Assembly (NCBI GenBank): GCA_012963885.1 | Contig: DTUY01000275.1 | Location: forward strand, 4,759 to 47,974 | Origin: Candidatus Poribacteria bacterium | GTDB lineage: Bacteria > Poribacteria > WGA-4E > UBA9662 | Direction of reading: 5' to 3' | Length of the DNA: 43,216 bases | Shown: one piece after another, positions 25,315-34,268 of the stretch | Position numbering within the stretch: the first letter of the stretch is position 1 | How the letters are laid out: the number at the start of each line of letters is the position of its first letter | The notes under the pieces: generated by a model | Seen by the model: only the letters and a program-made list of their open reading frames with translations | Database searches by the model: none | Told to the model about the DNA's origin: nothing | Translations under genes and position numbers: made by a program

Positions 25315-25368
25315 CATGATAATATTTAGGATAAAGGCCTCTCAACTTTAGAGTAAATATTATCATGA
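25315..25368. repeat. 14-bp perfect inverted repeat in a divergent intergenic region
   Basis: CATGATAATATTTA at 25315-25328 and its exact complement at 25354-25367 are separated by 25 bases. The core nonamer ATATTATCA occurs a third time at 25273-25281. The element lies between two divergent genes and may be an operator or a stem-loop in the leader of the ceramidase-like gene. Confidence 0.65.
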
Positions 25369-25393
25369 GTAATATGTTCCAGGACGTAAAGAT

Positions 25394-26698
25394 ATGAAAG
25401 TCGCATTCGGCAAGGTTTCAATCACGCCGCCCATCAATAACACCTTTCCCGATTTTTTCTTTCAGCCGGAGGGTGTGTTGGACGAGATTTACGCCAGAGC
25501 GGCTATCCTAGATGCAGGTTCGTCACCAGTCATCATCGTGGCATTGGATGTTCTTGGCGTTGGTGTAGCCGAGGTTGCGGACTTAGAGACAGCTCTCTCC
25601 GACAAAATCGGGATTGCTACTGAGCGGGTATGGATAGCTGGAAGTCACAGTCATTCGGCACCAATTTTGTGCCCAATTGATCTCTATGGCGGATTCAGCC
25701 CTTATTTAACCGGACTGAAAGATCGTCTGGTCAGCTTAATTGACGATTTATTGCTTCGGTTGCAACCTGTCACTATCCATTTCGGTCGATCGACCTGCGA
25801 CTTTAACGTCAATCGTCGCCGGATTGATGAAAACGGCAACTGCAGTATGGCTCCTAATCCGAATGGGATAGTTGATAAAAGTGTGCCGGTGATTAGCTGT
25901 CGCAATGTTGACAACACTCTGATCGGTGTCCTCTTCAGTTACTGTTGTCATCCGACCATTCTGCTGGGGCCCAAAATTTCCGGCGACTATCCAGGTTGGT
26001 CACAACTCATACTGGAAGAAGAATACGACTCGGCAGTGGCTCTATTTCTTCCCGGTGTTTTTGGTAATGTTAGACCTCATCTCGACGCAGGAGATCGTTT
26101 CCGGTCAGGAACCGAAGCAGATGTTATCTCATGCGGTCAGGAGTTGGCGGAAGCCGTGCAGGACGGTCTGCAAAATTGTCGCGATCTGTCGATTGATACC
26201 ATCCACACTTGGCGAAGTAAACCTCAACTGCCGATTGCCAACCCACTATCAAAAGATGAACTGGACCAGATAGCAACCCAGTCAATCAAATCTCAAAGAC
26301 AGAGCGATTCGCCTGGGTTTTGGAAAGGTGGATTTCATGTTGCCCAACGACAATGGGTACAGCAGGTTCGATTAGAACAAGCAGAGGACCGTGTGTCAAC
26401 TCATCAACCCTACACTTTTTCAAGGTTGCAACTGGGTGAGTTGAATTGGATTGGACTGTCTGGTGAGTTCTTCTTGGAATACGGTGTTTATGCCCAGCAG
26501 CTAGGAGATGCTGAGACCACACTGGCATTCGGGTACACGCAGGGATGCCAAACCTACGTGCCGACAGCCGAAGCCCTGACGCAAGGTGGATATGAAGTTG
26601 AGGCTTACAAACGCTGGAAACAGAGTGCTCCCTTCGAGCCAGAAGTGGAAGAAGTGGTCAAAAAAGCTATTGCCGATCTGATGGTACGTCAACCTTAA
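25394..26698 (+). CDS. Neutral/alkaline non-lysosomal ceramidase-like hydrolase
   Basis: The 434-residue protein matches the N-terminal ceramidase domain family: AFGKVSITPPI at the start, WIAGSHSHSAP with zinc-binding His residues, NVNRRRIDENGNCSMAPNP, and YCCHPTILLGPKISGDYPG with the next metal His. GVFGNVRPHLDAGDRF is also typical. True neutral ceramidases have a C-terminal Ig-like domain, which is missing here, and no signal peptide is present. Many environmental bacteria carry such shortened, apparently cytoplasmic paralogues with unknown substrates. Ceramide is therefore not a safe substrate call. Confidence 0.82.
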   Translation: MKVAFGKVSITPPINNTFPDFFFQPEGVLDEIYARAAILDAGSSPVIIVALDVLGVGVAEVADLETALSDKIGIATERVWIAGSHSHSAPILCPIDLYGGFSPYLTGLKDRLVSLIDDLLLRLQPVTIHFGRSTCDFNVNRRRIDENGNCSMAPNPNGIVDKSVPVISCRNVDNTLIGVLFSYCCHPTILLGPKISGDYPGWSQLILEEEYDSAVALFLPGVFGNVRPHLDAGDRFRSGTEADVISCGQELAEAVQDGLQNCRDLSIDTIHTWRSKPQLPIANPLSKDELDQIATQSIKSQRQSDSPGFWKGGFHVAQRQWVQQVRLEQAEDRVSTHQPYTFSRLQLGELNWIGLSGEFFLEYGVYAQQLGDAETTLAFGYTQGCQTYVPTAEALTQGGYEVEAYKRWKQSAPFEPEVEEVVKKAIADLMVRQP

Positions 26699-27321
26699 CT
26701 ATTTTGAATTGATGTTAATGTTGTGATTTGATAAACAATGAAATCGATGGTAATGCAGTGGCATGAGGGGGAGATTGTTGGTTTCTTGTCAGGGGCTGAC
26801 CCTGGTCGTAAATATCAGCATAGTGATTTTATAGAACAGATGTCAAGTTTGAATCGAATGCTCAGTTTGCGGCTTCATTAGATAGCAATGTTGAAATGGT
26901 GCGGATGCTGGAGATTGGGACCACGCCCTGCGGGGAACTTGACAAGATTGAGGCGGGTCCCGTGGTTAGTGAGCATTGGTTGCCAAGCATACTGATTGGG
27001 AAATCCAAGTTCATCATACGTGCCAGAAGGAATTCGATGGCTCCGGATATGTGCCATAACGGTCTTTTGCTGGTTGACCCAGCACATGAGGTCAATAACG
27101 ATGATTTTTCATCGTGCAAGTTAATGACGAAATTACTGCTATGGGAGTGATACAGCCAGGAAATCGCATGATTTTGATGCCACATAGAGATCAAATGGTT
27201 ATGGTCAACAGAAATTCGGTTATGTTACCAACATGATTCGAACATTCAGCAGGTTAATGCAGACATGGATAGCTAAAAGAGGAACGGAACCGAGACAATT
27301 TGCAAATAAAAATACTCTGCC
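26699..27321. other. Intergenic region dominated by a repressor remnant
   Basis: No intact gene lies between the ceramidase-like gene and the metallophosphoesterase. The central part (26827-27236) is the S24/LexA-like remnant listed separately. The flanks show nothing further. Confidence 0.5.
26827..27236 (+). pseudogene. Broken S24 (LexA/CI-type) peptidase-fold regulator
   Basis: One frame gives ESNAQFAASLDSNVEMVRML and then FIIRARRNSMAPDMCHNGLL with LVDPAHEVNNDD, the catalytic-Ser strand of S24 autoproteases (the Ser of NSMAP). After a frameshift near 27110 the second frame supplies IVQVNDEITAMGVIQPGNRM and ILMPH, the following beta strands. The Lys expected after this NDE-type strand is replaced (AMGVI in place of an xKRL motif). 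No helix-turn-helix precedes it. It is a relic of a repressor that probably controlled stress or mobile-element genes. Confidence 0.65.
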
Positions 27322-28245
27322 GTGCGAAATAATTCATCGGTCTTTCAATTCGGGCTAATCTCAGATATTCATAAGGATGTTATCCATGATGCGGACGGTC
27401 GTCTGCGCACCTTTATCCAGTCTGCGCAGACCAATCAGGTAGATTTTATCCTACAGATGGGAGACTTTTGCATCCCAATCCCAGAGAATCTGCCTTTTTT
27501 GGATATCTGGTACCAGTTTGAAGGACCCAAATATCATGTTCTTGGCAATCACGATATGGATGGTGATGGGCACCAAAAGCCAGATGGAGCTTACGCATTC
27601 ACGCCAGAAGAAACAATGACCTTCTGGGGAATGCCGACGAGGTACTATGCTTTTGATCATGCAGGCGTTCATTTTATAATCTTAGACGGCAACGACAAAC
27701 CTGTAGATCCAAGTGGTTATTATGAATATATTGCACCAGATCAAATTGATTGGCTAAAATCGGATCTGACCAACACAGACCTTCCTGTAATCATCTTTTG
27801 TCACCAAAATCTAGCCCGCCAGGACGGTTTGGTCAATCAGCCGGAAGTTCACGCTGTTTTTGATGGTTTCAATAAACAAGTGGGGAAATCAAAGATAATC
27901 GCCTGTTTTACCGGCCACGACCACCGAGACTACGTACGTCAACTGGATGGGATTATCTATGCTCAGATCAATAGCGCCTCCTACCACTGGTTGGGAGGTG
28001 ATTACATTTGTCAAAGGTATAGCCAGAAGATCGATGTCCAGTACCCGTATATCAAGTATACTTTGCCTTACAGAAATGCACTTTATGCTATCGTAACAGT
28101 CAACATGGCTGAGCGATTCATCAAGATTGAAGGTATAGAAAGCGAATTTGTCGGTCCACCTCCTTGGGAATTGGATGATACGCCCAAGAATTTGGATACT
28201 GAATCATTAAATCCTGCAATTTCAGGTTGGCAGTTATCATTCTGA
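27322..28245 (+). CDS. Calcineurin-like metallophosphoesterase
   Basis: The 307-residue protein carries the complete metallophosphoesterase metal set: Asp and His in GLISDIHKD, Asp in LQMGDFCIP, the GNHDMDG pair, His in IIFCHQNLA, and the terminal His pair in FTGHDHRDY. Substrates of such enzymes range from cyclic nucleotides and phosphodiesters to phosphoproteins; none can be named here. There is no signal peptide, so it is probably cytoplasmic. The GTG start at 27322 lacks a clear binding site. It precedes the second DegT gene in the same direction, 178 bp away. Confidence 0.88.
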   Translation: MRNNSSVFQFGLISDIHKDVIHDADGRLRTFIQSAQTNQVDFILQMGDFCIPIPENLPFLDIWYQFEGPKYHVLGNHDMDGDGHQKPDGAYAFTPEETMTFWGMPTRYYAFDHAGVHFIILDGNDKPVDPSGYYEYIAPDQIDWLKSDLTNTDLPVIIFCHQNLARQDGLVNQPEVHAVFDGFNKQVGKSKIIACFTGHDHRDYVRQLDGIIYAQINSASYHWLGGDYICQRYSQKIDVQYPYIKYTLPYRNALYAIVTVNMAERFIKIEGIESEFVGPPPWELDDTPKNLDTESLNPAISGWQLSF

Positions 28246-28423
28246 TGGCGATATGGTGAAAAATAAGCGTGTATGAATACTCTGCTGTGGAATCTATTTT
28301 GAACGGATTGATTGACTGAATATGGGTTATGAAAGGTGTTGGCATATGTCAAACAGATGGAAACATCCTGCATGATTATCATTCGTTATATTCAAATATA
28401 AAGGTGGTTGAGGAAAGTCTCAA

Positions 28424-29632
28424 ATGAATGAAAAGCAACGTCGAGATATTCTTAAAATGTATAGACCCCAACAATTGTTTCCTGCCGAACCCAACTTGGG
28501 AGCTTGGTACACAGAAGAAGAGGTAAAGGTTGCCACAAAGGCCATTCGTGATTCCATGGACTGGCGGATTGGATTTGGATTCATCGTTGATGAAATCCTT
28601 GACTTCGAGCAGTCCTTTGCCAATTATTGTGGCACTGAATTCGCAATTTCACTCAGTACTGCGAGTGTTGGACTCGATCTAGCGATGGGCAGTCTTGATT
28701 TGGAACCAGGAGATGAGGTTATCTGTCCAGCTATCAATTTCAAAGCGTCACCGCTAGCTGTGTTGGGGCAACGAGCGAATCTGGTGTTTTGCGAGATCGA
28801 CCCACGCACTTTTAACTGTGACCCTGCTGACCTTGAACAACGGATTACTCCGAAAACACGAGCGATCTTTCCAGTTCACATGAATGGTCTTTCTGCACCA
28901 ATGGATGATCTATTGGATATCGCCGAGTGTCATCCACACCCGATTCACGGCCCTCTGAAAGTGATTGGCGACGCAGCCCGTGCTTGCGGTGGTGGATATA
29001 AAGAAACCAAGGTTGGAAAGAAAGGTTGGATGAACGTGTTCAGCTTCCACACAATGAAACTGATGACGACGCTTGGGGAGGGTGGTATGATTACTACAGA
29101 TGATGCAGAATTGGCAAAACGCTTACGCGGGATTCGGCAGTGGGGCAATGATTCTGGAACTTGGGGATCAAGCTATAAGATGACCAAAGTGCAAGCGGCT
29201 GTAGGGAGCGTGCAGTTACGTCGTCTTGATGCTATGATCGAGCAACGTGTGAAACGCGCCCACGACCGCTTGCAGATGTTAGAAGGGATACCGGAACTTA
29301 CTTTAACATTTGAACCGCCAGACTGTGATCATACATTCTATTTATTTACGCTGTTAGTTCCCCCCAAATGGGGAGGAGAAAAGCGGGATCGGCTTTGTCA
29401 AATGCTTCGGGAGGAATATAACGTTGGCACGATGGTGGCAAATCCTCCTGTTTGGGAAGCCCAACCGTACATTCATGCGCAAACCGCCGGTCAGATAGAA
29501 ACGCTCCCAGTCTCGGTGGAAACGGCGAAACGATTATTTTGTATCTCGTTGCATCCATTAATGAATGAGGAGGAAAACACATATGTCGCCGCTGCCGTTT
29601 GGGATGCAGTTGAGAGGGTGAGAAAGATATAG
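28424..29632 (+). CDS. DegT/DnrJ/EryC1/StrS family aminotransferase
   Basis: This is a second DegT family enzyme of 402 residues. Key PLP residues are present: STASVGLDLAMGSLDLEPGD in the phosphate-binding region, the pyridine-binding Asp in VIGDAARACGGGYK (D183), and the Schiff-base Lys in FSFHTMKLMTTLGEGGM (K212). AVGSVQLRRLDAMIEQRV is conserved. It is clearly divergent from the enzyme at 24007-25236, so it is not a recent duplicate. The ATG at 28424 follows a GAGGAAAG binding site. A keto-sugar or cyclitol substrate is likely, but the specific one is unknown. Confidence 0.9.
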   Translation: MNEKQRRDILKMYRPQQLFPAEPNLGAWYTEEEVKVATKAIRDSMDWRIGFGFIVDEILDFEQSFANYCGTEFAISLSTASVGLDLAMGSLDLEPGDEVICPAINFKASPLAVLGQRANLVFCEIDPRTFNCDPADLEQRITPKTRAIFPVHMNGLSAPMDDLLDIAECHPHPIHGPLKVIGDAARACGGGYKETKVGKKGWMNVFSFHTMKLMTTLGEGGMITTDDAELAKRLRGIRQWGNDSGTWGSSYKMTKVQAAVGSVQLRRLDAMIEQRVKRAHDRLQMLEGIPELTLTFEPPDCDHTFYLFTLLVPPKWGGEKRDRLCQMLREEYNVGTMVANPPVWEAQPYIHAQTAGQIETLPVSVETAKRLFCISLHPLMNEEENTYVAAAVWDAVERVRKI

Positions 29633-30608
29633 ATTTTTGGGTGCTAATCTCAATTGTCGCTAACAGAAATATCTTCCTTACTTCATTGGAGAGGGCGGCA
29701 TCATACAAATCCGAACGGGTGCTTGATGGAATTGTTGTTCAGGGATTAAACATAGTCTTGACCAAGAAGTTTATTTTATAAAACTAGTATTTATTCAATT
29801 GTTATTGTCATTTGAGTACCATATGGCCCGAATGTCTGATTAGGTTTTAGACAAAGAAGTTGCAGCATGGTACTCGCCTGATTCTGTTTACAGTTTAACG
29901 TCTCACCCATTTGGCACGCTTCATATTGGACATCAGCAAGTTAGTAAGTTGTGCTCTCTCCAAAACAATCAGGAATGATGGCGTCAACTGGAGATTGACC
30001 ATGTCCAGCTTTTGGTTGACGATCTCTCTTGCATCTACTATCATCAACGTGAGTAGGAACTTCCAGACCTACTGAGTTCATCTATCTAAATGGTCTCCAC
30101 TTATAGAATACCTATTAGATACTCCTAGATGTATAATAAATTTACTGTCATAATCGGGCCGGATATAACCATCCGCGACTTGCTAGAACTAGATGAAGTC
30201 TTCCGGTCTAGATCCTTGTCCGGATGCACACTGAACGACACCGAAATCTGTAACTCAAATTATTGCTGAACCGGATTTAGACCACTGTCCAATTGGATTC
30301 TTGTTTCAGGAAGAGGACCCTACACTGAGAAGAAGAACACTATTTCGTTGGAAGGGGAGGCCTCTACCTGTGCCTGATTGAGGGTAAGGAGGACAAAAAG
30401 GGGGCTTTTTAATGCCAAGAGTGAGGGTGCAATTATCACTCAGGATGGTGTTTGATAGACCACCGAATGGAAGCATGTGTACGAAATTTATCCCCGGTGC
30501 ATTGCCAACGTGGATGACAAGTATTGTAATGATGCATGAAGCGACTTGATTTTCCGTAGTCAAGATATAAGGCGCGATTATCTTGCTACTAACTTCAGAG
30601 GACAGGAA
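29633..30608. other. Long gene-free stretch, probably decayed coding DNA
   Basis: This 976-bp stretch has no intact gene with family support. On the minus strand a 39-codon frame ending at 29791 reads like the end of a real protein (LCLKPNQTFGPYGTQMTITI). Short plus-strand fragments, for example one containing IDHVQLLVDDL, hint at a glyoxalase-like origin. None is long enough to name. I read the region as old, heavily decayed genes. Confidence 0.4.
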
Positions 30609-32216
30609 ATGACTTACCAAACGCTAGATACATTGAGATTTGATAATCGCTTTATCCTTGACCTGCCTGCCGATCCCGAAACTGAAAACTACTGTCGGCA
30701 GGTAAGGAGGGCTTGTTATTCCCACGTAAAACCAACGAAAGTCTCACAACCACAACTCATCGCCTACACAAGAGAGGTAGCCGATATACTAAATCTAACT
30801 AGCGAGGAGTGCGAATTGCCTGACTTTGTGCAAGTCTTTTCGGGTAATCGTTTACTAGAGGGGATGACCCCCTACGCCACCTGTTATGGTGGCCACCAGT
30901 TTGGTCACTGGGCAGGGCAACTTGGTGATGGTCGTGCAATAAATTTGGGCGAGGTCATCAACCAACAGGGAAAAAGATGGGCACTACAACTCAAGGGTGC
31001 AGGCCAGACTCCTTATTCGCGGAGGGCTGATGGCTTGGCTGTTTTACGCTCATCGGTACGCGAATTCTTATGCAGTGAAGCGATGTACCATTTGGGAATC
31101 CCCACCACACGAGCCTTAAGTCTGATATTGACTGGCGAAAAAGTTGTCCGCGATATGTTTTATGATGGTAATCCTAAGCTTGAGCTTGGAGCAATTGTCT
31201 GCCGAGTGGCTCCCTCGTTTACGCGCTTTGGCAGTTTTCAGATTTTTACAGCTCGTGGGGAAACTGACGTGTTACAGCAGCTAATGGATTACACCATCCG
31301 CACCGATTTCTCTCATCTAGGAGAACCATCGCCAGAAGTCTATCTAGCTTGGTTTCAGGAAGTCTGCCAGCGGACAGCTGAGCTGATTGTCCACTGGACG
31401 CGGGTGGGATTTGTCCACGGCGTCATGAATACTGATAACATGTCCATTCTAGGTCTGACAATTGACTACGGCCCCTATGGTTGGCTGGATGATTATGCCC
31501 CTAACTGGACACCTAATACCACCGATGCCGAGGGGAGACGTTACTGTTTCGACAAACAGTCTCATATTGCTCACTGGAACTTGGTTCAGCTAGCACAAAC
31601 GGTTTATCCACTGATTAAGCAGACAGAGCCATTGCAAAGCATTTTAGACAGTTATGCGAAAGAATTTGAGTGCGGTTGGCGAAAAATGATGGTCCAAAAA
31701 CTGGGGCTGAACACCTTCAAGCCAGCAACTGACGAGGCGTTAGTGACTGAACTGCTTGCTATCCTACAGTTAGTTGAAACCGACATGACCATTTTCTACC
31801 GCCGACTTGCCTTGATTGACGCCGAAGTTGGATCATTTTCTGACATGAACGAGGCAACATTCATGGAACCCATCATGGATGCATATTATCAACCAGAGCA
31901 GCTAACTAGCAACGATGTAATGCGTATCGAGAATTGGATATGTAGCTACATAGAACGAGTTCGCCAAGATGGAATCTCAAATGAGACAAGACGAATGCGA
32001 ATGAACAGCGTAAATCCAAATTATGTTCTGCGTAACTATATGGCCCAGCTGGCTATCGATAAAGCAGAACAAGGAGACAATTCTATGATAAATGAATTGC
32101 TGGAATTACTCCGCTATCCTTACGATGAACAACTCGAAAAACGAGAATATGCAGTAAAACGTCCTGAATGGGCTCGCCATCGCGCAGGTTGCTCGATGCT
32201 TTCATGTAGCTCTTGA
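30609..32216 (+). CDS. selO: Protein adenylyltransferase SelO (YdiU/UPF0061)
   Basis: SelO is a pseudokinase-fold enzyme that transfers AMP from ATP to Ser, Thr or Tyr of target proteins and helps redox homeostasis. The protein (535 residues from the ATG at 30609) has YGGHQFGHWAGQLGDGRAI, LKGAGQTPYSRRADGLAVLR, and the catalytic loop HGVMNTDNMSILGLTIDYGP with its Asn and Asp residues. The C-terminus ends in GCSMLSCSS; the penultimate Cys occupies the place of selenocysteine in eukaryotic SelO. AGAGGA lies upstream of the ATG; earlier in-frame starts lack support. Confidence 0.93.
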   Translation: MTYQTLDTLRFDNRFILDLPADPETENYCRQVRRACYSHVKPTKVSQPQLIAYTREVADILNLTSEECELPDFVQVFSGNRLLEGMTPYATCYGGHQFGHWAGQLGDGRAINLGEVINQQGKRWALQLKGAGQTPYSRRADGLAVLRSSVREFLCSEAMYHLGIPTTRALSLILTGEKVVRDMFYDGNPKLELGAIVCRVAPSFTRFGSFQIFTARGETDVLQQLMDYTIRTDFSHLGEPSPEVYLAWFQEVCQRTAELIVHWTRVGFVHGVMNTDNMSILGLTIDYGPYGWLDDYAPNWTPNTTDAEGRRYCFDKQSHIAHWNLVQLAQTVYPLIKQTEPLQSILDSYAKEFECGWRKMMVQKLGLNTFKPATDEALVTELLAILQLVETDMTIFYRRLALIDAEVGSFSDMNEATFMEPIMDAYYQPEQLTSNDVMRIENWICSYIERVRQDGISNETRRMRMNSVNPNYVLRNYMAQLAIDKAEQGDNSMINELLELLRYPYDEQLEKREYAVKRPEWARHRAGCSMLSCSS

Positions 32217-32561
32217 ATACGAAGCTCCCAGTGTCCTATTTAGTTTCTTGCCAATTAGGAAATGGAATTGTTAGTTTTGACACAGAATCCAGGATGAAGT
32301 TATCAAATCATATTGGGCTGACGGCCTTGCCAGCCCAAAGAGGAGCCTGTTGGAAGGTGTGATTTATGAAAGTAAGGATCACGTTTAAGGTAATCAACCA
32401 TATGGTAGTAAGAAGGACGGGCAGCGGGTATAATCAACTGAGGTCGGATGTACGCCTTACATCCGTCAACTTTAGTTGGCTCGATTCCAGCCGGCACTCA
32501 TTTAAACCTGCTTAGTTGTTCCCGATCCAAATTATTGCCCTCAAGGTGAGATCTGAGACAG
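32217..32561. other. Intergenic DNA with a hairpin
   Basis: There are 345 bp between selO and the DUF3419 gene. The arms CGGATGTA (32445-32452) and TACATCCG (32458-32465) form a perfect 8-bp hairpin with a 5-base loop. A looser outer pair, CAACT and AGTTG, flanks them (32435-32439, 32474-32478). No U-tract follows, so it is not a standard terminator. It may be an operator or a leader structure for the three-gene unit downstream. Confidence 0.45.
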
Positions 32562-33524
32562 GTGAAAGATAATCACGTACAGTTTGCCGTAGTCAGAGAA
32601 GACCCGAAAATAGAGGCGGAATTAGTTTGCTTACACCAAGTTAGCGAAGTGCTATTGATTGCCTCTGGTGGCTGTACAGCACTGACACTACAGGCATTGT
32701 TTCCTGATCTGCGTTTAACCCTTCTTGATCTCAATCCAGCACAATTGGAGTTAATCAAGAAAAAAAGGCAGGCACTCACTGACACAAATATACGCCCCCA
32801 CGCCTTCAATATCGGGACAAGCGATTCAAGGGGACTCAATCAGTGTGGAAACTTTGAATCTCTATTTCGGGGATTGCGTGAGTTTATCTTTGACCTAGTG
32901 GCTGACGAAGAGCAGGTTCGAGCGTTGTTTGAGGAGAGAGGTGGGCTTAAACGTGCCACGGAACTTCTCTTTTCGAACAGATATTGGCCAGTAGCGTTCG
33001 ATCTGTTTTTTAGCGATTCACTTCTAAACACGATGTTTGGACCCAATGCGACGCAGCATGCGAAGCCCGGAAGTTACCCAAAATACTTTCAGAAATTATT
33101 TGAAAAAGGGCTGATGTCTGACCAGGCATTCGACAATTATTTTCTCCACCATGTTTTTCTTGGGTACTATCTCGATCGGCCCACCAGCCTACCGCACTAC
33201 CTGACTGTCTCACCACCCGATTATCACTTTCAGATGGTGGAAGGGACACTCGATCAGGTTTCCGACTTAGGTTGTTTCGATCTGATTAGCCTATCCAACA
33301 TCATGGACTGGATGTCACCGGCTGATATCACCACCCTTTTGGTTAAGCTTCAAAACCAGATGAAGTCGGGAGCGATTGTTCTTTATCGCCAACTCAATAA
33401 TCCTATAGATCTGGAGACTGAATTCGGTGATTCATTTCAGTTTGATCCAGCTTTGGGAAATAGGCTATTGGAAGCCGAACGAAGCTTATTCTATTCTAGC
33501 ATTCACGTCGGGAAAAAGAGGTAA
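32562..33524 (+). CDS. DUF3419 (BtaA-like) 3-amino-3-carboxypropyltransferase
   Basis: The 320-residue protein resembles BtaA, which transfers the 3-amino-3-carboxypropyl group of S-adenosylmethionine to diacylglycerol. It has the SAM-binding fold signature LLIASGGCTALTLQAL with LTLLDLNPAQLELI next. The middle helical region with GPNATQHAKPGSYPKYFQ is typical of DUF3419, and the late FDLISLSNIMDWMSPADI corresponds to the methyltransferase-like acidic strand. No BtaB N-methyltransferase is nearby, so a betaine lipid is not implied. The start is GTG at 32562 with a weak binding site. It lies 6 bp before the diiron oxidase gene, so the two are almost certainly co-translated. Confidence 0.82.
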   Translation: MKDNHVQFAVVREDPKIEAELVCLHQVSEVLLIASGGCTALTLQALFPDLRLTLLDLNPAQLELIKKKRQALTDTNIRPHAFNIGTSDSRGLNQCGNFESLFRGLREFIFDLVADEEQVRALFEERGGLKRATELLFSNRYWPVAFDLFFSDSLLNTMFGPNATQHAKPGSYPKYFQKLFEKGLMSDQAFDNYFLHHVFLGYYLDRPTSLPHYLTVSPPDYHFQMVEGTLDQVSDLGCFDLISLSNIMDWMSPADITTLLVKLQNQMKSGAIVLYRQLNNPIDLETEFGDSFQFDPALGNRLLEAERSLFYSSIHVGKKR

Positions 33525-33530
33525 CTGGCT

Positions 33531-34244
33531 ATGAACACACTTATTAAACAGATCTTGAAAGAAACAAATCCGCAAATGAATCCATACTTTGTATCTTTGC
33601 GAAATGGTACTTTTGACAAAGATGATTTTGTCGAAACACAGATTCAATTCTATTTTGCTGTAGTGTTCTTCAATCGTCCAATGGCAGCAATTGCAGCCAA
33701 GATTCCGGAAGCGGAATTGCGCTTAGAGGTTATTCGCAATGTGTGGGAGGAACATGGAGAAGGTAATCCATCGCTGATGCATGGAAACACATTTCTAGCG
33801 TTCCTAGATCGACTAGCAGAGGTTAACCTCGAAGACATTGCGGTACGGGCAATGTGGCCCGAAGTTCGTGCTTTCAATACGACACTTGTTGGTGCTTGCG
33901 TGATGGATGAGTACCTGATTGGCGTTGGGGTCTTGGGGTTCATCGAACTTATATTCTCAGACATTGCGGGATGGATCGGGCAAGAAATTGTGAATCACGG
34001 TTGGATTTCGGCAGAACGATTGATTCACTATAATCTGCATGAGGATCTGGACGTTAAGCATTCAGACGATTTTTTTGATGTGCTTCGTCCACCATGGGAA
34101 GCTGATGTCGAAAATCGCTACTATATTGAGCAGGGACTGCGTCTTGGCGCATTCATCTTCAATTCGCTTTATGAAGATCTTTACAATGCACGAACGCGTA
34201 GAATCTTTCGCGATGTGCGTGGACCACATACGCGAGCGTCGTAG
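33531..34244 (+). CDS. Heme-oxygenase-like diiron oxidase (HDO) family protein
   Basis: The all-helical 237-residue protein has the complete six-ligand pattern of HDO enzymes: E77 and H84 in HGEGNPSLMH, E139 in LGFIELIFSD, and H170, D174 and H177 in LHEDLDVKHSDDF. HDO enzymes use O2 at a labile diiron site for N-oxygenation, C-C cleavage or oxidative decarboxylation of amino-acid-like substrates (UndA, BesC and the SznF domain are known examples). The function here is inferred from fold and ligands only. The preceding DUF3419 enzyme could supply an aminocarboxypropyl-bearing substrate. Confidence 0.85.
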   Translation: MNTLIKQILKETNPQMNPYFVSLRNGTFDKDDFVETQIQFYFAVVFFNRPMAAIAAKIPEAELRLEVIRNVWEEHGEGNPSLMHGNTFLAFLDRLAEVNLEDIAVRAMWPEVRAFNTTLVGACVMDEYLIGVGVLGFIELIFSDIAGWIGQEIVNHGWISAERLIHYNLHEDLDVKHSDDFFDVLRPPWEADVENRYYIEQGLRLGAFIFNSLYEDLYNARTRRIFRDVRGPHTRAS

Positions 34245-34268
34245 TATACTTTAGATTGGGACTGTGTG

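Noticed and set aside
26862..27194. A 110-codon minus-strand frame opposite the S24-like relic
   Set aside because: No binding site and no recognisable product; the plus strand explains the sequence with family motifs.
29758..29782. TTGACC followed by TATAAA as a promoter
   Set aside because: The spacer is 13 bases, too short for sigma70, and no gene follows.
32303..32497. A minus-strand 64-codon frame between selO and the DUF3419 gene
   Set aside because: No start signal or homologue pattern; the stretch is better described as a gap with a hairpin.
32562..33524. Betaine-lipid (DGTS) synthesis
   Set aside because: BtaA resemblance alone is not enough: the BtaB methyltransferase is absent and the neighbours are an oxidase and a GNAT-like protein.
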